This document shows positions 35,971 through 44,750 of a stretch of 64,000 nucleotides of DNA, one piece after another. Position numbers and translations under genes: made by a program. How positions within the stretch are numbered: the stretch's first letter is position 1; each line of letters begins with the position of its first letter. This stretch comes from Desulfatitalea tepidiphila (GTDB lineage Bacteria; Desulfobacterota; Desulfobacteria; Desulfobacterales; Desulfosarcinaceae). The notes under the pieces were generated by a model. That model saw only the letters and a program-made list of their open reading frames with translations, was not told the origin of the DNA and did not search any database. Where the stretch lies: NCBI RefSeq assembly GCF_001293685.1, contig NZ_BCAG01000001.1:248001-312000 (forward strand), read 5' to 3'.

Positions 35971-36614
35971 CTTTCGCCGCGCGGGTCGGCTTCGATGAAG
36001 CTCTTGGCGAACTCGGCCAATCCCTTGCCATAATCGCCTTTGTCGTGCAGCACGGCGATCTTCTTCACTTTCAGAACATCCAGGGCGAAGTCGACCTCCA
36101 GGCGCGCCTGGGCGTCGTCGGAAGCGATGGTGCGGAAGAAGTTGGGACAGTCGCCGCTCTGGGTCAAGGCCGGGTTGGTGGCCGAGGGCGACATGGCGAT
36201 CAACCGGGACTCTTTGTAGATGCCCAGGGCCGCCTTGGTGGCGCCCGAGCAGATGTGGCCCAGTACGGCATGCGCGCCGCCGCCCGCCACCTTGGTGGCC
36301 GAATTGGTGGCGATTTCCGGTTTGCAACCGTCGTCTTCGACGATCAATTCAATGGGGCGGCCGTTGATGCCGCAGGATGCATTGCGCCTGGCCGCCACCA
36401 GTTCGGCGGCGCGTACCGTGGGGATGCCGTAGGAGGCCAGATCGCCGCTATGGGCGCCGACCACGGCGAGCTTGATCGGCGGCAGCGCCTTTTCCTGCGC
36501 CGGTGACGTCGCATCGTCGCTTGGCGAGCACGCTGTTAAGAGCATGCCAAGGAGCATGACGGCGAGCAGCACCATGACGGCCATACGATGGGTTGTTCAT
36601 TGGATCCGTGTCAT
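35961..36614 (-). pseudogene. Truncated branched-chain amino-acid ABC substrate-binding protein (livK-like)
   Basis: An AGGAGG site seven bases before ATG 36614 marks the original start. That frame meets TGA at codon 6 (36599-36597) and then continues as a lipoprotein signal MAVMVLLAVMLLGMLLTAC from ATG 36584. The periplasmic-binding fold follows (IKLAVVGAHSGDLASYG, ELIVEDDGCKPEIATNSATK, AVLGHICSGATKAALGIYKE, IAVLHDKGDYGKGLAEFAKS), but it ends after ~207 residues, where about 370 are usual. The end coincides with repeat copy E. Both an early stop and loss of the second lobe make it non-functional. Confidence 0.82.
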
Positions 36615-36833
36615 TTATCCATCCTCCTTTTTCTCGCGCTGGGCAGCTGGGTGGCTTGAACTCTTTATATCGGTAACCGGCTAATTTTGCAAATAAACGA
36701 AGAGTCGGAAAAATTCCTTGATGACACGCCGGGCGGGTGTATATAACCCCACACCATAACGGGTGCCTGTGGGTGATCCTGGGGAGCGCGTGCGGCGATC
36801 CCCGAACCCCAAGGACATACAAGGGAGTGGGCG

Positions 36834-37694
36834 ATGCCTCCGAGAACGATTGGGTTGGTGGTCAAGCCCGACCCCAATGCCCGGCAACACGCCGATGCAT
36901 TGGAGGCCTGGCTTGTGGAGAAGGGATGCCAGGTGGTTCGCCTGTCCCACGACGCGAAACCCGGCACCGCCCCTTGCCCCAGCCTGACGCCGGCACCCAA
37001 GGGGTTGTTCTGTACCGTCGTTTTGGGCGGAGACGGCACCTTTCTCAGCGCCGTGCGCTGGTTGGGCGACAACCAGGTGCCCATCCTGGGCGTAAAATTC
37101 GGCGAGGTGGGTTTTCTGGCCGAGGCGGCGGAGGAGCAGATCTACACCGCCGTGGCGACCATATTGGAGGGTCGATTCGTCACCTGGCCGCGGATGCGTC
37201 TCAATGTCGAGGTGCGGCAGTCCGAGCGCCTCGTGGCCAACGAAACCGTATTCAACGACGTGGTGATCAACAAAGGGGCGCTCGCCCGGCTCGCCCTCAT
37301 CACCGTGCATATCAACGACCGTTATTTGACCGACTATCGCGCGGACGGATTGATCTTGGCCACACCGACCGGATCGACGGCCTATTCCCTGGCCGCCGGC
37401 GGACCGGTCATGCAGCCGGCCGTACCGGGGATTCTCATCACCCCCATCTGTCCGTTCACCCTGACCAACCGCCCCCTGATCGTCTCCGACGACAGCCGGA
37501 TCTCGATCCGGCTGGCCGAAAAATCGGCCGACATCATGCTCACCTTCGACGGCCAGGTGGGGATGCCCATCGACCAGAGCCACACCATCGTGGTCCAGAA
37601 ATCCCCGGTGCCGGTTCAACTGATCGCCCTTCCCGGCCGCAGCTTTTTCGATGTCTTGCGGACCAAGTTGAGGTGGGGGGGGAGTAGGACATAA
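36834..37694 (+). CDS. nadK: NAD kinase
   Basis: NadK makes NADP+ from NAD+. The 286-residue protein has an AGGGAG ribosome site. It begins PPRTIGLVVKPDPNARQHAD and contains the diagnostic VVLGGDGTFLSAVR, the NE motif in VANETVFNDVVI, the GDGxxxxTPTGSTAYSLAAGG block (LILATPTGSTAYSLAAGGPV) and ILITPICPFTLTNRPLIV. It is transcribed alone, divergent from the dead liv operon. Repeat copy F starts at its stop codon. Confidence 0.95.
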   Translation: MPPRTIGLVVKPDPNARQHADALEAWLVEKGCQVVRLSHDAKPGTAPCPSLTPAPKGLFCTVVLGGDGTFLSAVRWLGDNQVPILGVKFGEVGFLAEAAEEQIYTAVATILEGRFVTWPRMRLNVEVRQSERLVANETVFNDVVINKGALARLALITVHINDRYLTDYRADGLILATPTGSTAYSLAAGGPVMQPAVPGILITPICPFTLTNRPLIVSDDSRISIRLAEKSADIMLTFDGQVGMPIDQSHTIVVQKSPVPVQLIALPGRSFFDVLRTKLRWGGSRT

Positions 37695-37815
37695 GATATT
37701 AAGTTTTAAGTTTAAAGTGTTAAGTTTTAAGTGAAGGTAGGGTATCTATTTTTAATAAAAATCAAATCGACAGAATACCTTCCCTTTAAACTTTACACTG
37801 AACACTTTAAACTTC
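37692..37815. repeat. AGTTTAAAGTG-type repeat, copy F: both arms, no ORF between
   Basis: Left arm TTAAGTTTTAAGTTTAAAGT...AAGTGAAGGTA (37692-37741) and inverted right arm (37767-37815, minus-strand core GGAAGGTATTCTGTCGATTT) meet around a short AT centre. It is the same layout as the S23 element without the gene. Lying between convergent nadK and mlaD, the structure could also end both transcripts. Confidence 0.85.
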
Positions 37816-37821
37816 TTTTTT

Positions 37822-38862
37822 TCACGGCCTCGCCCCGGCGTCGGTGACCTGCGGCACCGGATCGGGCGGCAGGTTCCCACGGATCAGGACACTCTTCTGC
37901 ATGGCGTCGACCACCCGGTTGACCTCTTCGACCCCCTGGCGGATCTCCAGGATTCCCTCTTTGAAGGTGGTGGTGATCTCGGGCACCTGGCGGCTGCCGG
38001 CCTTGATGTTCTCCATCGTGGTTTGCAGGTCGCCGGCCGATGCCTCAATGGCCTGAAGGATGGTCCTGGCCTCTTGAATGCCGGCATTGATGGCGACGCC
38101 GGTTTCTTTGAAAGCCGCAAGGTTGTCGTTGACCAGCTGCACGGTGGTGGGGGCCATGGCTGCTGCCTGGTCGATATTGGCCAGTATATCGCCCATTTGC
38201 TCGATGTTGTCCACGATGCGCTGCATCAGGTCTTCGGATTTCAACATCAGGCCCATGGGCCCCTTTCCGGCCTCGAGGTCCGCAGTGAGCTTGGCCATAT
38301 CCTTGCTGATGCGTTCGAGATTATCCAGTGTGGCGAGCAGCGGGCCGTTGGGATCGCTGAGGTTTTCACTGACCTTGGAGATGTCCTGGATGGCCGTGAC
38401 GACCATCTTGGCCGTCTTTTCGACTTCGAATTCGGTCAGCAGATCGTCGATGGATCGCTTTTCACGGGACGGAATGGCTCCGTTTTGGGCAATGGGCGGT
38501 GCCTCGGCCGAGCCCGGCAGGATGGCGATATACTCGGAGCCGATCAGGGTGGGGCTTTCGACCACGGCCACCGCATCTTCACGGATGCGTGGGGTATATT
38601 TCTGCCGGATGGCCAGTTTGACCAGCACGCGGTTGTTCTCGAGGGTGATGTCATCCACCTTGCCGATATCGGCTCTGAAGAGTTTGACCGGCGCGTTGAC
38701 TTGCAGGTTATAAGTTTCGCTAAACGTGGTGTAGTAGGTTACATACGTTTCGAACCAGTCTTTGCCGCGCCCGATCATCACGACGCTCAACAGGAGCAGC
38801 AGGAGTACGCCTGCCACGAAAGCGCCCACGATCTTTTCTATCTTTGAGAATTCCATCTCCAT
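37822..38862 (-). CDS. MlaD-like MCE-domain lipid-transport protein
   Basis: The 346-residue protein has one N-terminal membrane helix (IVGAFVAGVLLLLLLSVVMI), then an MCE domain (~residues 40-120; YTTFSETYNLQVNAPVKLFR, ADIGKVDDITL, TLIGSEYIAILPG). A long helical/coiled-coil region (~150-320) with heptad-like spacing ends in a Pro-rich tail. MCE proteins form periplasmic hexamers that ferry phospholipids between membranes. It is the third gene of the mlaE - ATPase-like - mlaD operon. The start codon is well placed before the helix. Confidence 0.9.
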   Translation of the reverse strand: MEMEFSKIEKIVGAFVAGVLLLLLLSVVMIGRGKDWFETYVTYYTTFSETYNLQVNAPVKLFRADIGKVDDITLENNRVLVKLAIRQKYTPRIREDAVAVVESPTLIGSEYIAILPGSAEAPPIAQNGAIPSREKRSIDDLLTEFEVEKTAKMVVTAIQDISKVSENLSDPNGPLLATLDNLERISKDMAKLTADLEAGKGPMGLMLKSEDLMQRIVDNIEQMGDILANIDQAAAMAPTTVQLVNDNLAAFKETGVAINAGIQEARTILQAIEASAGDLQTTMENIKAGSRQVPEITTTFKEGILEIRQGVEEVNRVVDAMQKSVLIRGNLPPDPVPQVTDAGARP

Positions 38863-38914
38863 GTCGATTTGTTTTCTCCGCCGGGCTGACCGTTGGATGA
38901 CGGCCGGGATGGTA

Positions 38915-39610
38915 TCATGGCGATCCGGCTGATATCGTTCCAGGCACCGTCATCGTCAAGCTCCCCTTGTCTACCACAATTTTTCGATTGGCGAAACGCG
39001 CGAACAACCGTTGATCGAAGGATAGGAAGACGGTCGGCAACCGTTGCGCGATCATTTGTTCGAAAAGGGCGACGAGCAGATCGAACTTGGCATGCCCGAT
39101 AAAGTCTTCGGGCTGGGAGAGCAGCATCACGTGTGCCTTTTTCGTCCACTCACGAATAACGATGGCCGCTTGAATCTCCATGGTATTGAGCAGGGAGGGC
39201 CGCTGGTCGAGTTTTTCCATCAGTCCGAAGGATTGGCAGAGGCGCAGAACGTCGGGCTCGAGATCGATATCCAGGCGGTTTTCATGGTAGTAGCGCTGCA
39301 GCAACAGGTTTTGTCGAACCGTCAAGTTGCTGATCAAGGCAGCGTCGCGGGCCACATAACCGATCCGTTGCTTGCAGCAGAGCATGTCGCCGTAGCGGCG
39401 CAGATCGTGAGGTTGTCCATTAAACACATACGTGCCTTTGGACGGCATCGCCAATGTGGCCAGGGCCTTGAGAAACAGTTGCGCATCATCGGAATTGGGG
39501 CTTTCGATGGCGCACACGTCCCCTGTTGCCAGGGTAAAGGAGATATCGCGCAGTCCCTCTCCGGAACCCTGGGGTGGCACACTGTAATCCTGGAGTTGTA
39601 CGACATGCAT
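38915..39610 (-). CDS. ABC ATPase-like subunit of the MlaE/MlaD system with lost catalytic motifs
   Basis: The 231-residue protein sits where MlaF should be and has the ABC-ATPase layout. The Walker A position reads ESPNSDDAQLF (~36-46) with no GKS/T. The Q-loop area is KQRIGYVARDAALISNLTVR. The signature position reads LLNTMEIQAAIVIREW instead of LSGGQ, and Walker B reads HVMLLSQPEDF with Ser-Gln in place of Asp-Glu. The frame is intact and two bases separate it from mlaE, so it is maintained, not decayed. I infer a pseudo-ATPase that may regulate or structurally replace MlaF. Confidence 0.8.
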   Translation of the reverse strand: MHVVQLQDYSVPPQGSGEGLRDISFTLATGDVCAIESPNSDDAQLFLKALATLAMPSKGTYVFNGQPHDLRRYGDMLCCKQRIGYVARDAALISNLTVRQNLLLQRYYHENRLDIDLEPDVLRLCQSFGLMEKLDQRPSLLNTMEIQAAIVIREWTKKAHVMLLSQPEDFIGHAKFDLLVALFEQMIAQRLPTVFLSFDQRLFARFANRKIVVDKGSLTMTVPGTISAGSP

Positions 39611-39612
39611 GG

Positions 39613-40389
39613 CTATAGGTAAAAAGCAATTGAAATCAATGCGTTAATAACAAGGCAATAAAAAAAACATTCGATGGCCGAGCGCGATGTGGCCACCGGC
39701 ACCTCCGTGATGCGAATTTTGGTCTCGAACCCGCGATACAGGCTGGTCACGGTAATTACGATGCCGAAGACCATCGCCTTGAGGAACCCGACCCCGATAT
39801 CCGCGGGTATGATGGCTTTGGCGATCTGGTATAGGAAGTTGCCCATGGGGATGTCCGTCGCCGCCCAGACGACGACGTAGCCCCCCAATAGCGACACCAG
39901 GTCGAAGACGATGAACAGCCCGACCATTGCCGATGTGATCCCGATCAGACGCGGCAGACACACCACGCGGATCGGGTCCAAGCCAGCCATCTCCAGGGCA
40001 TCCAGCTCATGCAGCACCCGCATGTAGGAAATTTCGATGGTGACTGCGGTGGCAGACCGCAGGATCACCAGTAAGGCGGTGATGACCGGACCGAGTTCGC
40101 GGATGACTAGCAGGACCGACAGGCGGCCGAAATCGTATTGTCCGGACAATTTGGCGAATTGGACGATGACCATGCTGCCGACCAGCAGGGCCACGGGTAT
40201 CAGGATCGGCAAGGCCTGCACGGCGGTGAAATAGAGTTGTTCGATGACGATGCGGCGGATCAGGGCACGGCCCGCCTGGGGGCGGTCTCGAATCTGGGCG
40301 AGCATGCGGTAGAACAATGCGAACAGGTCCAGCATGTGGGTGAAGGCGTCAATGGTTTTGCGGCCGATATAACCGATAACCTGTTCCAT
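39613..40389 (-). CDS. MlaE-like ABC permease
   Basis: The 258-residue inner-membrane protein has an amphipathic N-terminal helix and about five membrane spans. The family core is VIRELGPVITALLVILRSA, ATAVTIEISYMRVLHELDAL and EMAGLDPIRVVCLPRLIG. It is the permease of a retrograde/anterograde phospholipid transporter and first gene of the mlaE - ATPase-like - mlaD operon. Its partner ATPase lacks catalytic residues, so energy must come from another ATPase if transport is active. Confidence 0.92.
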   Translation of the reverse strand: MEQVIGYIGRKTIDAFTHMLDLFALFYRMLAQIRDRPQAGRALIRRIVIEQLYFTAVQALPILIPVALLVGSMVIVQFAKLSGQYDFGRLSVLLVIRELGPVITALLVILRSATAVTIEISYMRVLHELDALEMAGLDPIRVVCLPRLIGITSAMVGLFIVFDLVSLLGGYVVVWAATDIPMGNFLYQIAKAIIPADIGVGFLKAMVFGIVITVTSLYRGFETKIRITEVPVATSRSAIECFFYCLVINALISIAFYL

Positions 40390-40429
40390 AACCCGTTACT
40401 GGCCCCGTTGCACCTCGTCTGAGGATTGG

Positions 40430-40458
40430 TTGACTTCCAGAGAGTCTTACAATATATT
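40430..40458 (+). promoter_or_regulatory. Sigma70-type promoter for the 297-residue secreted protein
   Basis: TTGACT (40430-40435), 17 bases, TATATT (40453-40458), about 50 bases before the start codon. Confidence 0.55.
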
Positions 40459-40509
40459 GTTCGACACGGTCAACAGTTTGGATAACTACCTAAAAACAGT
40501 AGACTAATA

Positions 40510-41403
40510 ATGCGCATCTGGTTTTCTTTGAGTTGTTGCCTGCTGATTGCCTGCCCCCTGGTCGGTTTCGCCGAACCTCATGGCGCATTCATTGAAACCC
40601 TGCCCAACGGCAGCATCCATTGGAGCGATGGGGTCCTGATGGCCCACAGCAGAATTTTTTCCGACACCCCCTCCGACACATCATCGGTCGAGGGCGGCCC
40701 ATCCAAGGAGGCGATGCTGCGTCGGTCCCGGGAAGCGTCGATCCACCAGTTGCTCGTGACCATGGCGCATATCCGCATGGATGCCTTTCGGTATGTGGGC
40801 CACGTCATGTCGGCGGACCCGAAGGTTGCGGCCAGGGCAGCGGAGATGGCGGCCGCCGCTTCGGTCATTGACGCCGGGCCATCGGATGAAGCGGGAGGTG
40901 TCGCGGTCCAGGTGCAGATGTCCATGCTCGGTCCACTGGCTCAATTGGTGTTGCCCGAGTCGATCAAACCGGTGGAGAGCATCAAATCCTTCACTCCGGC
41001 TGCCCCGGGAAACACGGCGTCCGGATCTCCCGAACTGCGCACGCCGCCGGAGGAGCCGAATGTCTTTACCGGGCTGGTCGTCGATGCGCGCGGCACGGGC
41101 GCCCGGCCGGCCATGGTGCCGATGCTGGTCGATGAGAATGGCAGGGAGATCTTCGGATCGGCCTTTGTCAGCCGTGATTATGCGGTGCAGCAAGGCGTTT
41201 GTATGTATGTCAGTGCCTTGGATAAACCGGAGCGGCATCCGCGGGTGGGGCCCAAGCCGCTCGTCGTAAAGGGGTTGCACACCCTCGAAGATCGAAATTG
41301 TGATGTGGTGATCAGCAACGCCGATGCCGCCAAATTGCGGGACGCATCTGCCAATTTGGGGTTTTTGAAAAAATGCCGCGTGATCATTATCCTTGATCCG
41401 TAG
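40510..41403 (+). CDS. Secreted protein of unknown function
   Basis: The 297-residue protein begins with a signal peptide (WFSLSCCLLIACPLVGFA-EP). The middle region is helical (KEAMLRRSREASIHQLLVTM, DPKVAARAAEMAAAAS). The C-terminal ~110 residues (FTGLVVDARGTGARPAMVPM, LVDENGREIFGS, VVKGLHTLEDRNCDVVISNA) resemble a conserved periplasmic domain of deltaproteobacterial LPP20/FlgT-type proteins, but I am not certain. A good promoter lies upstream and a TPR lipoprotein gene follows. It is not an enzyme I recognise. Confidence 0.6.
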   Translation: MRIWFSLSCCLLIACPLVGFAEPHGAFIETLPNGSIHWSDGVLMAHSRIFSDTPSDTSSVEGGPSKEAMLRRSREASIHQLLVTMAHIRMDAFRYVGHVMSADPKVAARAAEMAAAASVIDAGPSDEAGGVAVQVQMSMLGPLAQLVLPESIKPVESIKSFTPAAPGNTASGSPELRTPPEEPNVFTGLVVDARGTGARPAMVPMLVDENGREIFGSAFVSRDYAVQQGVCMYVSALDKPERHPRVGPKPLVVKGLHTLEDRNCDVVISNADAAKLRDASANLGFLKKCRVIIILDP

Positions 41404-41421
41404 GTGTGCCGAGGTGGTGTG

Positions 41422-41784
41422 ATGTCAAAGGTAAGATTTTTCTGGTGGGGGACCGCGTGTGCAATCTTGATCGTGATGGCATGCGGCCCGAACACCATTT
41501 TTCTGCGCCAGGGGTTGGACACGCCGGCCCATCATGTGGCCAACGGGCAAGCCTTGATCGACCGCAAGAAATTCATCGATGCCTGCAGGGAGTTCGAACG
41601 GGCGAGAGAGCTGGATCCCTACTATACGGATGCCTATATCGGACTGGGTCTCTCCTATGCCGGCAGCGGCGATTATCCCAAAGGGTTGGAAATGATGCGG
41701 CTGGCCGAGGCCATGGCGGACAACGACCGGGAACGCGAGAACGTCCATCAAGGATATGAACGACTGAACCGCTTCAAACCCTAA
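41422..41784 (+). CDS. TPR-repeat lipoprotein
   Basis: ATG 41422 (behind GAGGTGG) gives 120 residues. A lipoprotein signal ends ILIVMAC (Cys ~20). Two TPR motifs follow (ALIDRKKFIDACREFERARE, LDPYYTDAYIGLGLSYAGSG, DYPKGLEMMRLAEAMADN). Such proteins act as periplasmic adaptors. It is probably co-transcribed with the preceding secreted protein. Confidence 0.75.
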   Translation: MSKVRFFWWGTACAILIVMACGPNTIFLRQGLDTPAHHVANGQALIDRKKFIDACREFERARELDPYYTDAYIGLGLSYAGSGDYPKGLEMMRLAEAMADNDRERENVHQGYERLNRFKP

Positions 41785-41851
41785 TCGCTCCTTTCCTCCA
41801 TCTTCGAGGGCCATTTGCCCTCGCCTGCCCTCAGCCGGTTTGCGACCGGCG

Positions 41852-41868
41852 CTAACAGAAATCTAACA
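41852..41868 (+). promoter_or_regulatory. Candidate Pho box upstream of the pst operon
   Basis: CTAACAGAAATCTAACA is a direct repeat of CTAACA with an 11-base period; the complement reads TGTTAG-ATTTC-TGTTAG. PhoB boxes are tandem CTGTCAT-like 7-mers with an 11-base period, so spacing matches but the 7-mer is only similar. It lies ~145 bases ahead of pstC. Confidence 0.45.
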
Positions 41869-42010
41869 CGAGACAAACAATAGCCAAACAGGCCGGGGTT
41901 AGCTTGGCCGTGTCGTTGTTCCGGAACACGATGTTTCCGGGCACCGGGTTTTGGCGATGTGTTCTGTAAGGAGCCGCCTTGTTTGATGATATGAGAATTG
42001 AGGTTGTCGC

Positions 42011-43402
42011 ATGATCTCTCCCGGGATTCTAGTGATTCTCCTTCTGGGGATGACGGCCCTGGCCTACTACATTGGATTGCGTCGCTCTGTTGCGGTGGCC
42101 GGCAACCCGGCCGCGGTGCGCGCCCTCCATTCGCGACCGCCGTATTACGGCATGCTCACCGCCTTGTGGTGCGGCCTGCCCGCCCTGATCATCTTCGCCG
42201 GCTGGCAGGCCTTTGAATCCACCGTGATCACCCACTTCGTAGTGGCCGCGTTGCCGCCGGAGCTTCGCGAACTTTCGCCCGCCCAATTGAGTCTGGTGCT
42301 CAACGACATCAAAAACCTCAACAGCGGCAACATTCTGTCCGGCCAAATCAATCCGGCCATCCAGGCGGCCGCAGACCATTATCGACGTCTCCAGGGGATC
42401 GCAAACATCGCCCTGGCCGTGGTGGTACTGGCCGTAGCCATCTCGGCTGTGGCGGTACTGCGCAGCCGGATCAACAAACACCTCAGGGCCCGCAACCACG
42501 TGGAGCGCATCATCCTGTGGGTCCTGGGGGCCTCGTCGACCGTGGCCATTTTTACCACCATCGGCATCGTGCTGTCGGTCTTGTACGAGGCGATTCGATT
42601 TTTCAAGGCCGTTCCAGTCACCGAGTTTCTATTCGGTTTGCAATGGAGCCCCCAGATGGCCATCCGCAGCGACCAGGTAGGGGCCTCGGGTGCCTTCGGC
42701 GCCATTCCGGTCTTCGCCGGCACCTTGCTCATATCGGGGATCGCCATGGCCGTCGCCGTGCCCATCGGGCTGATGGCCGCCATCTACATGTCCGAGTACG
42801 CCGGCAAACGCTTTCGGGCCGTGTCCAAGCCGCTGATGGAGATCCTGGCGGGCATTCCTACCGTGGTCTACGGCTTTTTTGCGGCCCTGGTGGTGGCGCC
42901 CATGATTCGAAACCTCGGACAGACCGTGGGGCTCGATGTCTCCTCGGAAAGTGCTTTGGCCGCCGGATTGGTGATGGGGATCATGATCATTCCGTTTGTC
43001 TCGTCGCTTTCCGACGACATGATCAACGCCGTGCCGCAATCGCTGCGTGACGGTGCCTACGGGCTCGGTGCCACCAAGTCCGAGACGATCAAGCAGGTGG
43101 TGTTGCCGGCCGCGTTGCCGGGCATCGTCGGGGGGGTGCTGCTGGCGGTTTCGCGGGCCATCGGCGAGACCATGATCGTGGTGATGGCCGCCGGTCTGAC
43201 CGCCAATCTGACGCTGAATCCCTTCAAGACCGTGACCACCGTGACGGTCCAGATCGTTACCCTGCTGGTGGGCGACCAGGAGTTCGACAGCCCCAAGACA
43301 TTGGCGGCCTTCGCGTTGGGCTTGCTGTTGTTCCTCATCACGCTGGGATTGAACATCATTGCCTTGAAGGTGGTGCGCAAGTACCGGGAGCAGTATGAAT
43401 AA
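42011..43402 (+). CDS. pstC: Phosphate ABC transporter permease PstC (long form)
   Basis: The 463-residue PstC forms the phosphate channel with PstA. It is longer than the classical ~310-residue protein: an N-terminal part with two extra membrane helices and a periplasmic segment (residues ~1-170; LSPAQLSLVLNDIKNLNSGN) precedes the core. The core has WSPQMAIRSDQVGASGAFGA, GTLLISGIAMAVAVPIGLMA and the coupling loop VPQSLRDGAYGLGATKSETI. This long form is common in Desulfobacterota. Its 3' end overlaps pstA by eight bases. Confidence 0.94.
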   Translation: MISPGILVILLLGMTALAYYIGLRRSVAVAGNPAAVRALHSRPPYYGMLTALWCGLPALIIFAGWQAFESTVITHFVVAALPPELRELSPAQLSLVLNDIKNLNSGNILSGQINPAIQAAADHYRRLQGIANIALAVVVLAVAISAVAVLRSRINKHLRARNHVERIILWVLGASSTVAIFTTIGIVLSVLYEAIRFFKAVPVTEFLFGLQWSPQMAIRSDQVGASGAFGAIPVFAGTLLISGIAMAVAVPIGLMAAIYMSEYAGKRFRAVSKPLMEILAGIPTVVYGFFAALVVAPMIRNLGQTVGLDVSSESALAAGLVMGIMIIPFVSSLSDDMINAVPQSLRDGAYGLGATKSETIKQVVLPAALPGIVGGVLLAVSRAIGETMIVVMAAGLTANLTLNPFKTVTTVTVQIVTLLVGDQEFDSPKTLAAFALGLLLFLITLGLNIIALKVVRKYREQYE

Positions 43403-44651
43403 GGAACTCAAAACTATCGATATCGTCAACCGGGGATTGGAGCGGCGATACCGGGCCGAGCGACGCTTCCGGCGCCTGGGTCTGGGGGCCATCGTGATCA
43501 GCCTGGCGTTTCTCTCGATCCTGTTCGCCAGCATTTTCATGAATGGCCGCGGGGTGGTGTTCCAATCCCGAATTGAGCTCGATGTTTTTTTCGACCCCGA
43601 GCTTTTCAGCGAGGGCGACGTGGGCCGTCAGGACTACCCGCATCTGGTAAAAACAGCTCTTTACAATATGTTTCCGGAGGTATCGGGGCGGAGTGCCAAG
43701 CGTAGTCTGTATGCCCTGGTCAGCTCGGGTGCGGCCTTCCAGTTGCGGGCCATGGTCCTGGAGGACCGCTCGCTCATCGGCAAAACCCTCCCGATCTGGG
43801 TGCCGGCCGACGATGACGTCGACATGCTCCTCAAGGGGCACCTGGAGCGGGAGAGCGGGCGCCTTTCCGAACAGCAGCTGGCCTGGATCGACCAGTTGAT
43901 CTCGCAAGGACGACTCGAGAAAAGATTCAATACCGCCTTTTTCACTTCCGGCGACAGCCGCGAGCCGGAATTGGCCGGTATCTGGGGAGCGGTCTGCGGC
44001 AGTTTTTTCACTCTGGTGGTGACCCTGGTGTTGTCGTTTCCCATCGGAGTCGCATCGGCCACCTACCTGGAAGAGTTCGCGCCGCGCAATCGCTGGACCG
44101 ACCTGATCGAAGTCAACATCAACAACCTGGCGGCCGTGCCTTCCATCGTGTTTGGTCTGCTCGGTCTGGCCGTATTCCTCAACGGCTTCGGCATGCCCCG
44201 GTCGGCACCGATCGTGGGCGGCCTGGTGCTGTCGCTGATGACGCTGCCCACGATCATCATCGCCAGTCGCGCGGCGCTGCAATCCGTGCCGCCGTCGATT
44301 CGGGAGGCGGCCCTGGGGGTGGGGGCGAGCAAGATGCAGATGATCCTTCATCATGTCCTGCCGCTGGCCCTGCCCGGCATGCTGACCGGCACCATCATCG
44401 GCATGGCCCGCGCCCTGGGAGAGACGGCGCCGTTGCTCATGATCGGCATGGTGGCCTTTATCGTGGATATTCCGGCCGGCTTTACCGATCCATCGGCTGT
44501 GTTGCCCGTGCAGATCTATCTCTGGGCAGACAGCCCGGAACGGGCCTTTTTGGAGCGGACCTCGGCCGCCACCATGGCGTTGCTGGTATTCCTGATCGCC
44601 ATGAACGGGTTGGCTGTGGTGTTGAGGAAGAAGTTCGAGCGCCGCTGGTAG
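43395..44651 (+). CDS. pstA: Phosphate ABC transporter permease PstA (long form)
   Basis: The 418-residue protein has an extended N-terminal region (DUF3333-like, ~1-190, one membrane helix plus a periplasmic domain with FDPELFSEGDVGRQDYPHLV). The PstA core follows: GAVCGSFFTLVVTLVLSFPI, ATYLEEFAPRN, VPSIVFGLLGLAVFLNGFG and the coupling motif VPPSIREAALGVGASKMQMI. It overlaps pstC, so the permeases are translationally coupled. Confidence 0.94.
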   Translation: MNKELKTIDIVNRGLERRYRAERRFRRLGLGAIVISLAFLSILFASIFMNGRGVVFQSRIELDVFFDPELFSEGDVGRQDYPHLVKTALYNMFPEVSGRSAKRSLYALVSSGAAFQLRAMVLEDRSLIGKTLPIWVPADDDVDMLLKGHLERESGRLSEQQLAWIDQLISQGRLEKRFNTAFFTSGDSREPELAGIWGAVCGSFFTLVVTLVLSFPIGVASATYLEEFAPRNRWTDLIEVNINNLAAVPSIVFGLLGLAVFLNGFGMPRSAPIVGGLVLSLMTLPTIIIASRAALQSVPPSIREAALGVGASKMQMILHHVLPLALPGMLTGTIIGMARALGETAPLLMIGMVAFIVDIPAGFTDPSAVLPVQIYLWADSPERAFLERTSAATMALLVFLIAMNGLAVVLRKKFERRW

Positions 44652-44750
44652 CGGCGGATGCCGTCGGCTCGTCCATGTCGGGCTGGTTTGCGGCAATTTC
44701 ATTTTATAATCAAGCAGTAAGCGAACGAGAGACCAATCAAGGAGGAAGTC

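Noticed and set aside
36737-37687. 316-codon frame overlapping nadK on the same strand
   Set aside because: It is Arg/Gly-rich with no motif. nadK in the other frame has the GGDGT and TPTGSTAYS motifs.
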